From Aegilops tauschii subsp. strangulata (taxonomy: Eukaryota; Streptophyta; Magnoliopsida; Poales; Poaceae): a stretch of 64,000 bases of DNA. This document shows positions 22,413 through 33,641 of this stretch, piece by piece. The notes below the pieces were generated by a model. The model was not told the origin of the DNA, did no database searches, and saw only the letters and a program-made list of their open reading frames with translations. The translations under genes and the position numbers were made by a program. Each line of letters opens with the position of its first letter. The stretch's first letter is position 1. The stretch lies in the NCBI RefSeq assembly GCF_002575655.3, contig NC_053035.3, positions 89,801,322-89,865,321 on the forward strand. Direction: 5' to 3'.

Positions 22413-23968
22413 TTATGAAAACCGGAATGTGGGTCCCGGTTGAGTCACCAGAGGAGGAATGAGATGTCCCTGATAATTTGAGTCGGAAGGGTTAAGCGGT
22501 TGTCGGATAAGGACCGCCTTTGGATAAATTAAATCAGGAAGATATGAAACCTCTACTTTGTGTTTGCGAGGGACCAGCGTGTTCGGTAAACCGGAGGAAA
22601 GAACCCCACCACCACTGTTCCGGGTTGTGCGGCGAGCTTCATGTTGCTGCTTCTTCAAAATAAAGTTGGGATCCAAGTAAGCTAAGGGGTGAAAAAATCT
22701 TACTTTCTGGCTTGCTTGTCGAGTTTTCTGTCTCGGCAGAGGTTCTGAGTCAGAGGAAAGAGTAATTACCTCTTCATCATCTGCACGGCTGGCCTCTGCA
22801 TCATCCTAATAATGATCATTGTCAATAAGATGTACAAAGAATAAGCCAAGGGAGTCAAGTTCTACCTCCGACTCATTATCATCCAAATCAAACAATTCGG
22901 AGACGTTGATCTTCTTCTTGGCAGGCTTTTTAGTAGCCTTATTCTTCGTCTGGTTCCTCTTGGCTGGTTTATCTTGCAGCTTTTTATTCCAAAAAGGAGA
23001 ATCGGCCTACGGAAATCAAGTGGTATAAGAAGAAAGTTTATGAGAAAGCTATGATTAAACCGGAGATTGTTTAAAAATCTTACAGCTGGTGGTTCATTGA
23101 GAACACAGAAATGATTCAACCCTGTTTTACTGCAATCTTTCAAGCTCTCGTGTAGCAGTGACTTGGTCGATTTCATCATCATTCAGCTCTACTTGGCGGT
23201 GGCGTTGGGGATCCTTGACATTGCCAGTATATTCATACATTAAGCCGGGCCGGTGGTCCAAAGGTAAAACTCTCCATGCAACCCAACATCGGACTAGGTC
23301 GACTCCAGTCAAACCATTAGCCATTAAGGCTCGGGTCTTTGAAAAGGTGGGCATGTATTTGGCCCGTTCCTCTGTGCTGATCCATTCTGGGAGGTGGTGC
23401 CTGTTGCTAAGCCGGTTTTCACGATAACCCGACAGAGGATTTTCCCCTTCTGGAGAAGTATCTTGGCAGTAAAACCATGTTTGGTTCCAGCCCTTAGGAT
23501 GACTAGGCAATTTGGCGGCTGGGAAGGTGGCTTCTTTGCGTCTCTGAATCAAAATACCGCCCAACTCCAAGCTGGGCCCATTTGGAAACTCGGTTTGCCG
23601 GTTTAAGTAGTAGAATTCTCTGAACAATTCTACAGAGGGTTCTTCTTGCAGATACACTTCGCAAAGGACTTGAGAATTGCAGATGTTTGAAACAGAGTTG
23701 GGTCCGATATCTTGAGGATGAAGCTTAAAGAAATGAAGCACATCGTGGAAGAATTTTGAGCCGGGGGAGAAAACCTATGGCCTATATGATCAGTTAAGAC
23801 TATGACTTCACCCTCCCTCGGCTGAGGTTTTGTTTCCCCTTCCGGAACTCGCCAATGAATAATATCTTTTGAGGTCAGTATGCCTACTTCTATAAACTCA
23901 TTCAGTTCCTGTTCGGTGACCCGGGAGACGACCCAGTTGCATGAGGTGACGGTTTTGGCTCTCGACAT
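22413..23968 (-). pseudogene. Broken multi-exon transposon gene of element G (gypsy-type transposon domain, PF04195-like)
   Basis: ATG at 23968 (MSRAKTVTSCNWVVS) starts a protein that resembles the plant domain called putative gypsy type transposon. A missing base in a C run near 23764 shifts the frame, which then continues with LHFFKLHPQDIGPNSV to about 23130, and a second shift follows near 23150. A likely intron runs 23007-23083 (minus GTAAGA...CCGTAG, 77 bp). The next exon (23006 down to about 22845) is lysine-rich (KKPAKKKINVSELF). More coding sequence is readable at 22805-22704 and 22681-22413, where a stop falls 24 bp before element C. The gap between the last two pieces is only 22 bp although it begins GTAAG and ends TTAG, too short for a normal intron. 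In Tat-branch elements such as RIRE2 a related domain lies upstream of gag; its role is unknown. Confidence 0.65.
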
Positions 23969-24700
23969 TTTTTGACAACAAAAGAAGATATTGCCGGTTA
24001 AAGATTATACTGATAAGCCGGCCATTGATTCAAAAGTAAGTGCTATAAGGAGTCAATGCGTTAAGCTGGAAGATAACGCTGATTTATTTAGATACATATA
24101 TTGGCGGCTTAAAAGGGGCCTAATGCTATATGGAGGGTTACGGTTTATCAGTTAAGCCGCCTGAATAGTTGCTACACTTCAGATCTACAATTGAGGATTT
24201 GCTAAGTGATGGACAAACAGATTTCACAGATTGGTGCTATGATTCCGGATCTATGGCAGTTTACAAAATGAAATAAATCCTAAACCTAAGGTCGCGGCAG
24301 TGGAAGAACTCATAGGTTCTGGTGAGATCTTTTGTGGAAAGAAGACTTTTAGCAATGGAAAAGGGGATGCTAAGAGCTATTACCGCACAACTACAGTGTT
24401 GTGTTCAGATCAAACTTGGCGTTCCAAACGGAAAAAAGTGAAGAATGGTGAAGAAAACCGACGAACAGTGGAACCCTAATGCAGATCTGTAGCAAGGAAT
24501 GATGAATACCTGTTGGTGTTGATGGACAGTGGAGAAGTGCCGCGTTTCCTGGACGCGTTTAGGTTGATGCAGCGGCCTGGGTTCAGGCTGTTGAAGAAGG
24601 TCGACAGCGGCGACGGAGCTCTGGTCGCGGTGGAGTTGAGAGGAAGGAGAAGAAGATGCAGCGGCAGGGGGTAAAAGTGAAAACAGGGGCCCCCTGTCCC

Positions 24701-24708
24701 TATTTATA
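24701..24708 (-). promoter_or_regulatory. TATA box of element G
   Basis: TATAAATA on the minus strand, followed by a pyrimidine-rich leader, about 730 bp before the ATG at 23968. It is a good consensus match in the right orientation, but transcription is inferred. Confidence 0.55.
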
Positions 24709-24809
24709 AGGCAGTGGATAGATGGCGTGCGGGAGGTCTATGTGGCTACACGGATGCCTCGATTTTCGGGAGGTCTATTAAAAGATAAAGATTTGTTGGA
24801 GACGTATCA

Positions 24810-26306
24810 ACACTCATCATAAAGTTTTCTAGGGATAGAAACTTCCAATTCAAGCTTTTCATCAAAAGATTTCATCAAAGCATCAACAATATGTTTAGTA
24901 AAAGCTTTATTTTGATTATAAGCATGAGCAGAATTCAACATGGATTGCAACAAGGAAATACAATCTATTGAACAAAAATTATCATAATTAAATTCCTTGA
25001 AATCCAAAAGAGTGGGTTCATCGCTACTTAAAGTCTTGACCTCTCCAATCCCACTTTTATCGATTTTTGCATCTAGATCTATAAACCCGAATCATTGGGA
25101 CGCCTTTTAACTAAAGTTGACTCATCTCCAGTCCCATCTTTATCAAGATTTATATTGGAAAACAAAGATTCAATAGGAGTCACATCAATCACTTTAAGAT
25201 CTTGATCATTATTTTCACAAAAACTAGAATAACACGCTTTTACAAAGCAATCTCGTTTAGCATGCATCTTAGCGGTTCATTCTTTACACTCATCAATGGA
25301 AATTCTCATAGCTTTTAGAGATTCATTAATATCATGCTTGGGTGGAATAGATCTAATTTTCAAAGAATCAATCTCAAGAGAAATTATATCCACGTTCCTA
25401 GCCAAATCATCCATCTTTAGCAATTTTTCTTCAACCAAAGCATTGAAACTCTTTTGCGAAATCATAAATTCTATAACACTATTCTCAAAATCAGAGGACA
25501 TCTTATTATAATTTCCGTATGAATTGTTGTAGGAATTATCATAATTATTCGATGAATTTCTAGGAAACGGCCTAGGATTAAAATTGCCTCTATATGCATT
25601 ATTACCAAAATTATTCCTACCAAAAAAATCTCATCCATAGATTCATTATTATTATCAATGAAACTAGGGAAAGGCATATCATTAGGATCAATAGGAGCAC
25701 TTTTTACTGGTAGAAGATCTTTCGGTGTGCCATTGAGAATAATTAACAATAATATTATCTAGGAGTTTAGAAGCAATCTAAAAGATTCAATTCGGCATAA
25801 ATTTTTTGTATAATCATCCATAAATTTAAACCATGAGTAGGGCATTTCGTATCAAATTTCATCCTCTCCCAAGATTGTGCAACTTGTTCATGATCAAGTT
25901 GCTTAAAATTCATAATCTTGTTCCTAAGGGAGATGATCTTAGCGGGAGGAAAATACTTGGAAATAAAAGCATCTTCATACTTATTCCATGAATCAATACT
26001 ATTTTTAGGCAAAGATGAAAACCAAGTTTTAGCATGATCTCTTAGTGAGAACGGAAATAGCTTCAATTTAACAATATCATTATCCACATCTCTTTGCTTT
26101 TGCATATCACAAAAATCAACAAAATTGTTTAGATGGGATGCGGCATCTTCACTAGGAAGGCCAGAAAATTGATCTCTCATAACAAGATTCAGCAAAGCAG
26201 CATTAATTTCACAAGATCCGCACTTGGCGGGAGCAATCAGAGTACTAATAAGATCATTATTATTAGTATTGGAAAAGTCACACAATTTGGTATTCTCTTG
26301 TGCCAT
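24810..26306 (-). pseudogene. gag-protease of element F, frameshifted and interrupted by G
   Basis: ATG at 26306 (MAQENTKLCDFSNTNNND) opens a capsid region with LKLFPFSLRDHAKTWF and LRNKIMNFKQLDHEQ, clearly homologous to element A. Compared with A, the segment between about 25790 and 25690 is shortened, removing the stretch that in A reads NKKVHAIEEINVLNGKM. Frames change near 25760, 25490, 25270 and 25080. The gene ends inside the region preceding the protease (SIPRKLYDEC) because element G is inserted there. It would form the particle core; this copy is not functional. Confidence 0.82.
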
Positions 26307-26502
26307 CGTGACAAAGCAAGCAATCTAACACATGAGCAAACGAAAAGACGAACGGAAGAAGGGCGAAGAAAAGGGCGAATCTTTTTGAAAATAGTATTAG
26401 AAGTGGGGGAGAGGAAAATGAGAGGCGAATGGCGAATAATGTAATGCAAGAGATGAGATTTTTATGATGGGTACTTGGTATGTCTTGACTTGGCGTAGAT
26501 CT

Positions 26503-26519
26503 CCCCGGCAACGGCGCCA
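26503..26519 (-). other. Primer-binding site of element F
   Basis: Exact 17-base complement of a plant tRNA-Asp 3' end (TGGCGCCGTTGCCGGGG on the minus strand), 11 bp from the LTR end at 26531. Only one copy is present, unlike element A. Confidence 0.85.
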
Positions 26520-26530
26520 GAAATTCTTCC

Positions 26531-27509
26531 TGCTACTTCTTAATGTTGCGTTGGTTTTTCCTTGAAGAGGAAAGGGTGATGCAACAAAGTAGAGATAAGT
26601 ATTTCCCTCAGTTTAAGAACCAAGGTATCAATCCAGTAGGAGACAACGCACAAATCACCAATACCTGCACAAACAATCAAACAACTTGCACCCAACGCGA
26701 TAAAGGGGTTGTCAATCCCTTCATGGTTAATTGCAAAAGTGAGATCTGGTAGAGATAGATGAAACTAAACAAAAGATAAAGTAAATATTTTTGGGTTTTT
26801 TGGTGTATAGATCTGAAAGTAAAAGATTGCAATATAGTAGATCGGAAACTTGTATGATGGAAAATAGACCCGGGGGCATAGGTTTCACTAGAGGCATCTC
26901 TCAAGATAGCAAATAATACGATTGGTGAACAAATTACTGTCAAGCAATTGATAGAAAAGTGCAAAGTTATGACGATATCCAAGGCAATGATGATGTAATA
27001 TAGGCATCACGTCTGTGTCAAGTAGACCGACTCCTGCCTGCATCTACTACTATTACTCCACACATCGACCGACTCCTGCCTGTATCTAGAGTATTAAGTT
27101 CATAAGATGACATGGTGTAGAGGAATAAACTCAAGCAATATGATGTAAACCCCATCTTTTTATCCTCGATGGCAACAATACAATATGTGCCTCGCTACCC
27201 CTACTTTGTCACTGGGTGAGGACACCGCAAGATTGAACCCAAAGCTAAGCACTTCTCCCATTGCAAGAAAAACCAATCTAGTTGGCCAAACTAAACCGAT
27301 AGTTCGAAGAGAATTACAAAGATATCAAATCACGCATATAAGAATTCAGAGAAGATTCAAATAATATTCATAGATAAGCTGGTCACAAATCCACAATTCA
27401 TCGGATCTCGACAAACACACCGGAAAAGAATATTACATCGGATAGATCTCCAAGAACATCGAGGAGAACATGGTATTGATAATCAAAGAGAGAAAAGAAG
27501 CCATCTAGC
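26531..27509 (-). repeat. Partial 5' LTR of element F
   Basis: Homologous to 3915-4900 of element A. The outer part of the LTR, with its promoter, lies right of element H and outside the window. Bases 27505-27509 (CTAGC) are the predicted TSD of H. Confidence 0.8.
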
Positions 27510-27932
27510 TGTTGGGGAACGCAATAATTTCAAAAAAATTCCTACGATCACGCATGATCTATCTAAGTGATGCATAGCAATGAGCAGGGAGAGTGTGTCC
27601 ACGTACCCTCGTAGACCAAAAGCGGAAGCGTTAAGTAACGCGGTTGATGTAGTCGAACGTCTTCGGGATCCAACCGATCAAGTACCAAACGCACGACACC
27701 TCCGCGATCTGCACACGTTCAGCTCGGTGACGTACCTCGAACTCTAGATCCAGCTGAGGCCGAGGGAGAGTTCTGTCAGCACGACGGCGTGGTGACGGTG
27801 ATGATGAAGTTACCGGTGTAGGGCTTCGCCTAAGCACTACGACGATATGACCGAGGTGGAAAACTGTGGAGGGGGGCACCGCACACGCCTAAAGATCAAC
27901 TTTGATGTGTTCTAGGGTGCCCCCTCCCCATG

Positions 27933-27938
27933 TATATA
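27933..27938 (-). promoter_or_regulatory. TATA box in the LTR of H
   Basis: Minus strand CTTATATACATGGGG, next to purine/pyrimidine tracts. Assigned by consensus and position in the LTR only. Confidence 0.45.
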
Positions 27939-29290
27939 AGGGAGGGAGGGGGGCCGGCCGGCCACAAGGGACGCGCCAAGGGGGGAGGAATCCTACTCCT
28001 AGTAGGAGTAGGTTTCCCCCTTTCCTAGTCCAACTAGGAAGATAAGGAAGGAGAGAGAGAGGCAGAGGGAAAGAGGGGCCGTGCCCCCTCCCCCAGTACT
28101 ATTCGGACTCCCCATGGGGGGGCGCCACCTCCTGGTGCGGCCCTCTCTCTCCCCTAAAGGCCCACTAAGGCCCATGACTTTTCGGGGGGGGGTTCCGGTA
28201 ACACTCCAGCACTCCGGTTTTATCCGAAACTCTCCGGAACACTTCCGGTGTCCAAACAACATGGTCCAATATATCAATCTTTATGTCTCGACCATTTCGA
28301 GACTCCCCGTCATGTCCGCGATCTCATCCAGGACTCCTAACTACCTTCGATACATCAAAACACATAAACTCATAATACCGATCGTCATCGAACGTTAAGT
28401 GTGCGGACCCTACGGGTTCGAGAATTATGTAGACATGACCGAGACTCATCTCCGGTCAATAACCAATAGCGGAACCTGGATTCTCATATTGGCTCCCACA
28501 TATTCTACACAAGATCTTTATCGGTCAAACCGCATAACAACATACGTCGTTCCCTTTGTCATCGGTATGTTACTTGCCCGAGATTCGATCGTCGGTGTCA
28601 CGACCGGTTTTCCAATAAAAATATTTATTGAGAGACCGATCCCTTTTTCGGACCAGTAGAGAAGAATTCCTTCTTACTGGTAGACAAAATCTTGATCACA
28701 GAAGAAAATACCAGGAGTACTGAATATAATACAAGGTTGAGCGGAGACTGCCCAACAATTTATTACAAGCACGCCGATAAAACATAACGGCGGATAGGGT
28801 GGCATAACTACTAACTCACGATAGGAGGGGTGGTGGAAATATCACCGCGAAGTGGGTGATAAGACTCCTGAATCTAACAACTCTTCGAGCGTCGGAGTGA
28901 GGCTCGAGGAGACTTATTGCGGGTGGCGGAAGCGTATATAATACAAGTGACCAATATCCAGGATCGCACGGGACTGACTGGGATTCCTCTAGGCGTCGGA
29001 CTCACTATCAAACTCTTCATCCATGAGATCGCCTTCGTCAACATCTGGCCAAATCAACAAGCCATGTGAGTACTATGAAAGTACTCGCAAGACAGTTCGG
29101 ACTTAAGATATAACAAATGTAAACATGATGCATATGAACAGTTTAACAAGAGCATTCAGACATAGAGATAATAATGCATGGGAAATAAAAGAGAAGTCGG
29201 GCGGTAGTCCTCCCGAAATCCCAAAATAAATACTGAGGGCCAAGCGAGTGTCTGAATGACTCCTCGAGAGGAAAATGCAAGAATAACAAT

Positions 29291-29600
29291 GCCGCAGTCG
29301 GGCGTCAAGGTGACACCACATAAAGGGCTTATAATAGAAAATAAATGACAGTGCGTGCCACAGTCGGACGTCTGAGCGACATCACATAAAGGGCTTATAT
29401 TGAAAGTAAAAGGCAAACATGCCACAGTCGGACGTCTGAGCGACATCACATAAAGGGCTTATATTGAACGTAAAAGACAAACATGCCACAGTCGGACGTC
29501 TGAGCGACGTCACATAAAGGGCTTATATTGAAAGTAAAAGGCAAACATGCCACAGTCGGACGTCTGAGCGACATCACATAAAGGGCTTATATTTCATAAC
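29291..29600. repeat. 64-bp tandem repeat inside solo LTR J
   Basis: About five units, starting at 29291, 29357, 29421, 29485 and 29549. The unit contains GCCACAGTCGGACGTCTGAG and CACATAAAGGGCTTATA. The last four copies are nearly identical; the first is diverged and two bases longer. Confidence 0.9.
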
Positions 29601-31324
29601 TTGATAATTTAGTAGTTCATGACTTTAATACCACAACAAGGGAATATTCAGATATGAGATAAACAACAGGGTTAGTCCATCCACAGGAATAACGTTCAAC
29701 CAAGTTTACCGCTCAAACTTATTTACCGGGGAAAGAGTATACCATGAGGATTTGACACAGACATGGATACACTGATCACGTTACTTGACCATGGATACGA
29801 TGACTCGGAAGGATTTGACTCTGCAGAGTTTGCACTTTAACCACAGCCAACGGATTTCAGTAGTCAAGGGGACTAGTTCCGTTTACGGTGTTTTGGAAGA
29901 AACACATCTAACCAGTACACACCCATTCAACATTCCGAAGCCAGGAATCACCCTCGGCAACGTTCAAGAAAAACCTTGAGACGGGGAGGCTACAACCTCG
30001 CGTAGCATGGGATCAAATTTATATACGCGCGCTCTAAGGGGTGCCCCCCTCTCGGTCCCAACCAGAAACACCCATGCCCCCTGACCGGATGACTGGCTTT
30101 AATCCAGGGCCATGGAAACCTCATCCCGGCCCCTCTATTTGGTGTCTACACGGAAAGAGGTTACCAACTTACTAAAGCGCATTCTGGCAGAAAACATGTG
30201 GTAGCACGGAAGGGGGAAGAACGATAACGTGACTCCGTCCACGTTAACGTCGAAATTTATCGGATGACGTAAGGCTGGCATGCCACAACAGTACCACCTT
30301 ACTGCCCTTCATGTCACCACATGACTAGGCCATCTCTCCTCAGAGATCATAGTACTTCGGAACACACGGGTAGTTGCCTTACATGCAACAAGATACTCAC
30401 CGATGCTCATATGTCATGCACAACCATTCAAGAAAACATGCAAAACACCTATCATATCAAAGGTTCAAACATGCTTGCCTGGTTCGGAGAAGTCGGAGTC
30501 TAGCTCGGCGAAGTTCGCGGCTCCGTCACCTCTTCCGGAACCTACGGTATAGCGAAAATGCATACTAACGTGAAAACCAATGCGTGCATAAAAGTTGTCT
30601 CAAAAATTTTCCAAATAAATCCTATAAAAAACTAGACAAAAATATAAGACTGTCAGAAAAAGAATCACTCAAAAATCACTTTTTATTAAAAAGTTATAAG
30701 GGTTTTTGTCCAGGGACTAATCTGTGATGAAACAGAAAAGATCCAGGGACTTAACTGAGAAAACAGAAAACGGTTCGAAGGGAAACGCGCCAGCCCACAG
30801 AGAAAACGTACTTGCCCGAAGGCGCCAACAGAAAACGCTTCGGGGGAGAGAAAGAAGAGAGGCTGACGTGGGGCTCCCACATGTCAGGTTCAAATCCTCG
30901 CCGGCGCCCAAAGGCTGCGGTGGTCGCCGGCGTCGAACCACGGCGAGTCAGGGAGATCGGAGTGTACCAAGAGGTTCAGCGTGTCCTTCCGCGTCGGTGG
31001 GTGGTGGACTTGGTCGTCGGAGAGCACCACATCGACGGCGACACTTTCTCCGGCGGACGGCGGCTCGGGCGATGGTGGGGAACTCCGGTGGGTGCTGCAA
31101 ACTCCGAATTGAAGCGCGGGTCAGGAGAGTGGGTGCATAAGGAAACTACTGGCAAGAGATGAGAGGCAGAGGTGCACGCACGGGAGCGAATCGAGCTGGA
31201 TCCCGTGGCGGGTCGCGGCGGCCGGAGTTGAGGGAGAAGCCTCCCTCGGGGCTCTTCCAGTGGCTAGGCGGGGTGTTGGATGTGTGCAGAGGTGGTGTGG
31301 GTTCGAGGTGGAGCTCGGGGCCTC

Positions 31325-31332
31325 TATTTATA
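31325..31332 (-). promoter_or_regulatory. TATA box of solo LTR J
   Basis: TATAAATA on the minus strand in CCTATAAATAGAGGC, about 1.3 kb from the LTR start at 32633. Its place and orientation fit a minus-strand LTR promoter. Confidence 0.55.
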
Positions 31333-33280
31333 GGCGATTCAAGGGGGTGGCCGTGAACGGGAAATCTCCGGCGAGCGATTACGGCGAGGCAGTGGATGGT
31401 CAGTGGGTTTAGGAGGCTAGGCAGCATCAGTGAGAGTTACTGGTCCCGTTCCACTGCTAAACCTGGTCTGGCTTGGCGTAACGGCGCCGGTCTTCGACGG
31501 GGCGGCCGTACTGGCACGGCGGCGGCAGAGAGCGCGCTCCGCGCCTAGCGGTTCACGACGAGGGTGGCAGCGCGCACGGGGGAGTGGAAGACCACGCGGC
31601 GGCCTCCGGTGGCTTGGGCGGCGCTGGACGGCGCCGTCTGCGCTGCGCCTCTCTCTGGCGGCCGCAAAGCCGCCGCTGGCGTCGGTCACGGGGCGGCGCA
31701 CCTCCTCCTGCTCGTCGCCGACACCCGCAACCTTCCAGCCGCTCGTGCGGTGCAGAGGACAAGGGGGAGGGGACAGGAAGCACGGCGACGCTGGGGCACT
31801 GGCGAGATCGACAACGGACACTGAAGAAACGACAGTAGTTTCAGACACTGTTAACTGAACTTGACTGAACCTTATAGAAACAGTGTCCAGTAGGTGTTCG
31901 ATGAAATGATTTGGCAAGAAGAAAAAATTTCCTGGAGCTGGGACTTGGTGAGGTGACCTCTCGATGTACCCAGAGGCTGCCTGATTTTTCTCAGATTTTT
32001 AGGAGAAGGATTTGAATGAATTTCATCAAATTTGGCAAATCTGGTCCAAACATGCAGCAAGTGTAGTTTGAAAAATTTGAACTGAAGACCCATGGATCTT
32101 CATGGATCTTGGTTGAGGGTTAAAAGGACTAGCTAGGGAAATTGGTTTGGGGGCAAAAATCAAAACAGAAAGGGTAGCTCCTTTGTAAATCTCCAAGAGC
32201 TAGAATAGAAGGCAGAAATTGTTTTTGATAAGAAATAAATGGAAAAAATTATATGGAGAGGTTCAGCTTGCTGGATTTGAAGTACATCATGATCCAAAGA
32301 TGAGGAAAGGCTTATGAGAGGGGATTTACACTTAGGTCATGGCAAGAGAGATTTTTGAAAGTGGAAAAGGATCATTCCAAAAGCCATAGGGTTTTTCAAA
32401 GGAATTTTCAAAAGACATTTTTCCAAGTGAAAAGCATTTTGGTTTGAGTCCAAATAAAAAGGAAAACCTCCAAGACCAAAAAAAATCTAGTCTTGGGTAA
32501 ATCCAAATAAAACTCTTGCCATAAAGAAAGTTTTTTTTTGAGAGGGTGGGTTCTTTAGAAGAAAATTTTTAATCACCTCCCTCAAGTCAAATAATTTTTT
32601 TGAAAAAAGCCAAATAAAATTTTGGGTGTCACAGTCGGTATCATTATACCTAGTTCAATTTCGTTACCGGCAAGTCTCTTTACTCGTTCCGTAATGCATC
32701 ATCCCATAACTAACTCATTAGTTATGTTGCTTGCAAGGCTTATAGTGATGTGCATTACCGAGAGGGCCCAGACATACCTCTCCGGCAATTGGAGTGAGAA
32801 ATCCTAATCTCGATCTATGCCAACTCAATAAACACCATCGGAGAAACCTGTAGAGCATCTTTATAATCACCCAGTTACGTTGTGACGTTTGATAACACTC
32901 TAAGTGTTCCTCCGGTATTCGGGAGTTGCATAATCTCATAGTCATAGGAACATGTATAAGTCATGAAGAAAGCAATAACAATAAACTATATGATCATAGT
33001 GCTAAGCTAACGGATGGGTCATATCAATCACATCATTCTCTAATGATGTGATCCCGTTCATCAAATGACAACTCATGTATATGGCTAGGAAACTTTAACC
33101 ATCTTTGATTAATGAGCTAGTCAAGTAGAGCCATAATAGTGACACTCTGTTTGTCTATGTATTCACACATGTACTAAGTTTCCACTTAATACAATTCTAG
33201 CATGAATAATAAACATTTATCATGATATAAGGAAATATAAATAATAACTTTATTATTGCCTCTAGGGCATATTTCTCTCA

Positions 33281-33292
33281 GTCTCCCACTTG
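33281..33292 (-). other. Polypurine tract of element H
   Basis: AAGTGGGAGAC on the minus strand directly abuts the LTR start TGAGAG at 33280, as expected for a copia polypurine tract. Confidence 0.75.
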
Positions 33293-33311
33293 CACTAGTC
33301 AATAATCTAGA

Positions 33312-33641
33312 TTACATAGTAATGATTCTAACACCCATGGAGTCTTGGTGCTTATAATGTTTTGCTCGTGAGAGAGGCTTAGTTAACGGGTCTGCAACAT
33401 TCAGATCCGTATGTATTTTGCAAATCTCAATGTCTCCCTCCTTGACTTGATCGCAGATGGAATTGAAGCATCTCTTGATGTGCTTGGTTCTCTTGTGAAA
33501 TCTGGATTCCTTTGCCAAGGCAATTGCACCAGTATTGTCACAAAAGATTTTCATTGGACCCGATGCACTAGGTATGACACCTAGATCGGATATGAACTCC
33601 TTCATCCAGACTCCTTCATTTGCTGCTTCTGAAGTAGCTAT
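33312..33641 (-). pseudogene. RNase H C-terminal part of element H pol
   Basis: The translation carries copia RNase H end motifs: IFCDNTGAIALAKE, the HKRTKHIKRCF segment and HTDLNVADPLTKPL, then a stop at 33312. The frame continues up to the TSD GCTAT (33637-33641), where element B is inserted. On the far side of B the same enzyme is readable at 41006 and upward, and the codon phase is kept across the insertion when one TSD copy is ignored. The insertion of B is thus the only lesion at this point. Confidence 0.92.

Larger units (their letters stand above)
22389..24809 (-). mobile_element. Element G: partial element with promoter and a broken gene
   Basis: The right edge is sharp: at 24809 the minus strand starts TGATACGTCTCCAAC, and the bases right of it resume the protease coding strand of element F. 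The left edge is the insertion point of element C. Inside are a TATA box (24701-24708), a leader of about 730 bp, and a multi-exon gene. The end motif suggests an LTR-type element, but I find no clear primer-binding site, so the class is not proven. Predicted TSD ACACT (24810-24814); the partner is outside the window. Confidence 0.6.
24810..27509 (-). mobile_element. Element F: Athila-type Ty3 retrotransposon related to A, 5' part
   Basis: The partial 5' LTR (26531-27509) is split by element H at 27509/27510, in sequence homologous to element A near 4900 (agccatctagct). A primer-binding site, gag and the start of the protease follow leftward until element G interrupts at 24810. The rest lies outside the window on both sides. 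F is the outermost element recognised here: G, and through it C, E, D and A, plus H, and through it J, B and I, all sit inside it. Confidence 0.82.
28596..32633 (-). mobile_element. Element J: 4.04-kb solo LTR
   Basis: The sequence begins TGTCACGACC at 28596 and ends GGGTGTCACA at 32633, flanked by exact 5-bp TSDs GTCGG (28591-28595 and 32634-32638). No primer-binding site, gag, pol or second LTR is present inside. It is therefore best read as a solo LTR left by recombination between two LTRs. On the minus strand it starts TGTGACACCC, like many long gypsy LTRs. A TATAAATA box lies at 31325-31332, with GC-rich sequence 30760-31860 around it, and AT-rich sequence at the 32.0-32.6 kb end. The many overlapping frames in the GC-rich part have no domain and are likely chance frames. 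Confidence 0.88.
27510..33280 (-). repeat. 3' LTR of element H, interrupted by J
   Basis: The two LTR parts are 27510-28595 and 32639-33280. The solo LTR J and one extra GTCGG lie between them. Without the insertion the LTR is about 1.73 kb. It ends on the minus strand in ...CCCCAACA and starts TGAGAGAAATATGCCCTAG, both typical of this family. Confidence 0.9.

Noticed and set aside
28081..28659. Plus-strand frames in the LTR of H
   Set aside because: They are antisense to the element, inside an LTR, with no domain.
30760..31860. Long overlapping frames on both strands in a GC-rich block
   Set aside because: They lie inside solo LTR J. Both strands are open because of high GC and few stops, no domain is recognisable, and the frames cross the TATA region.
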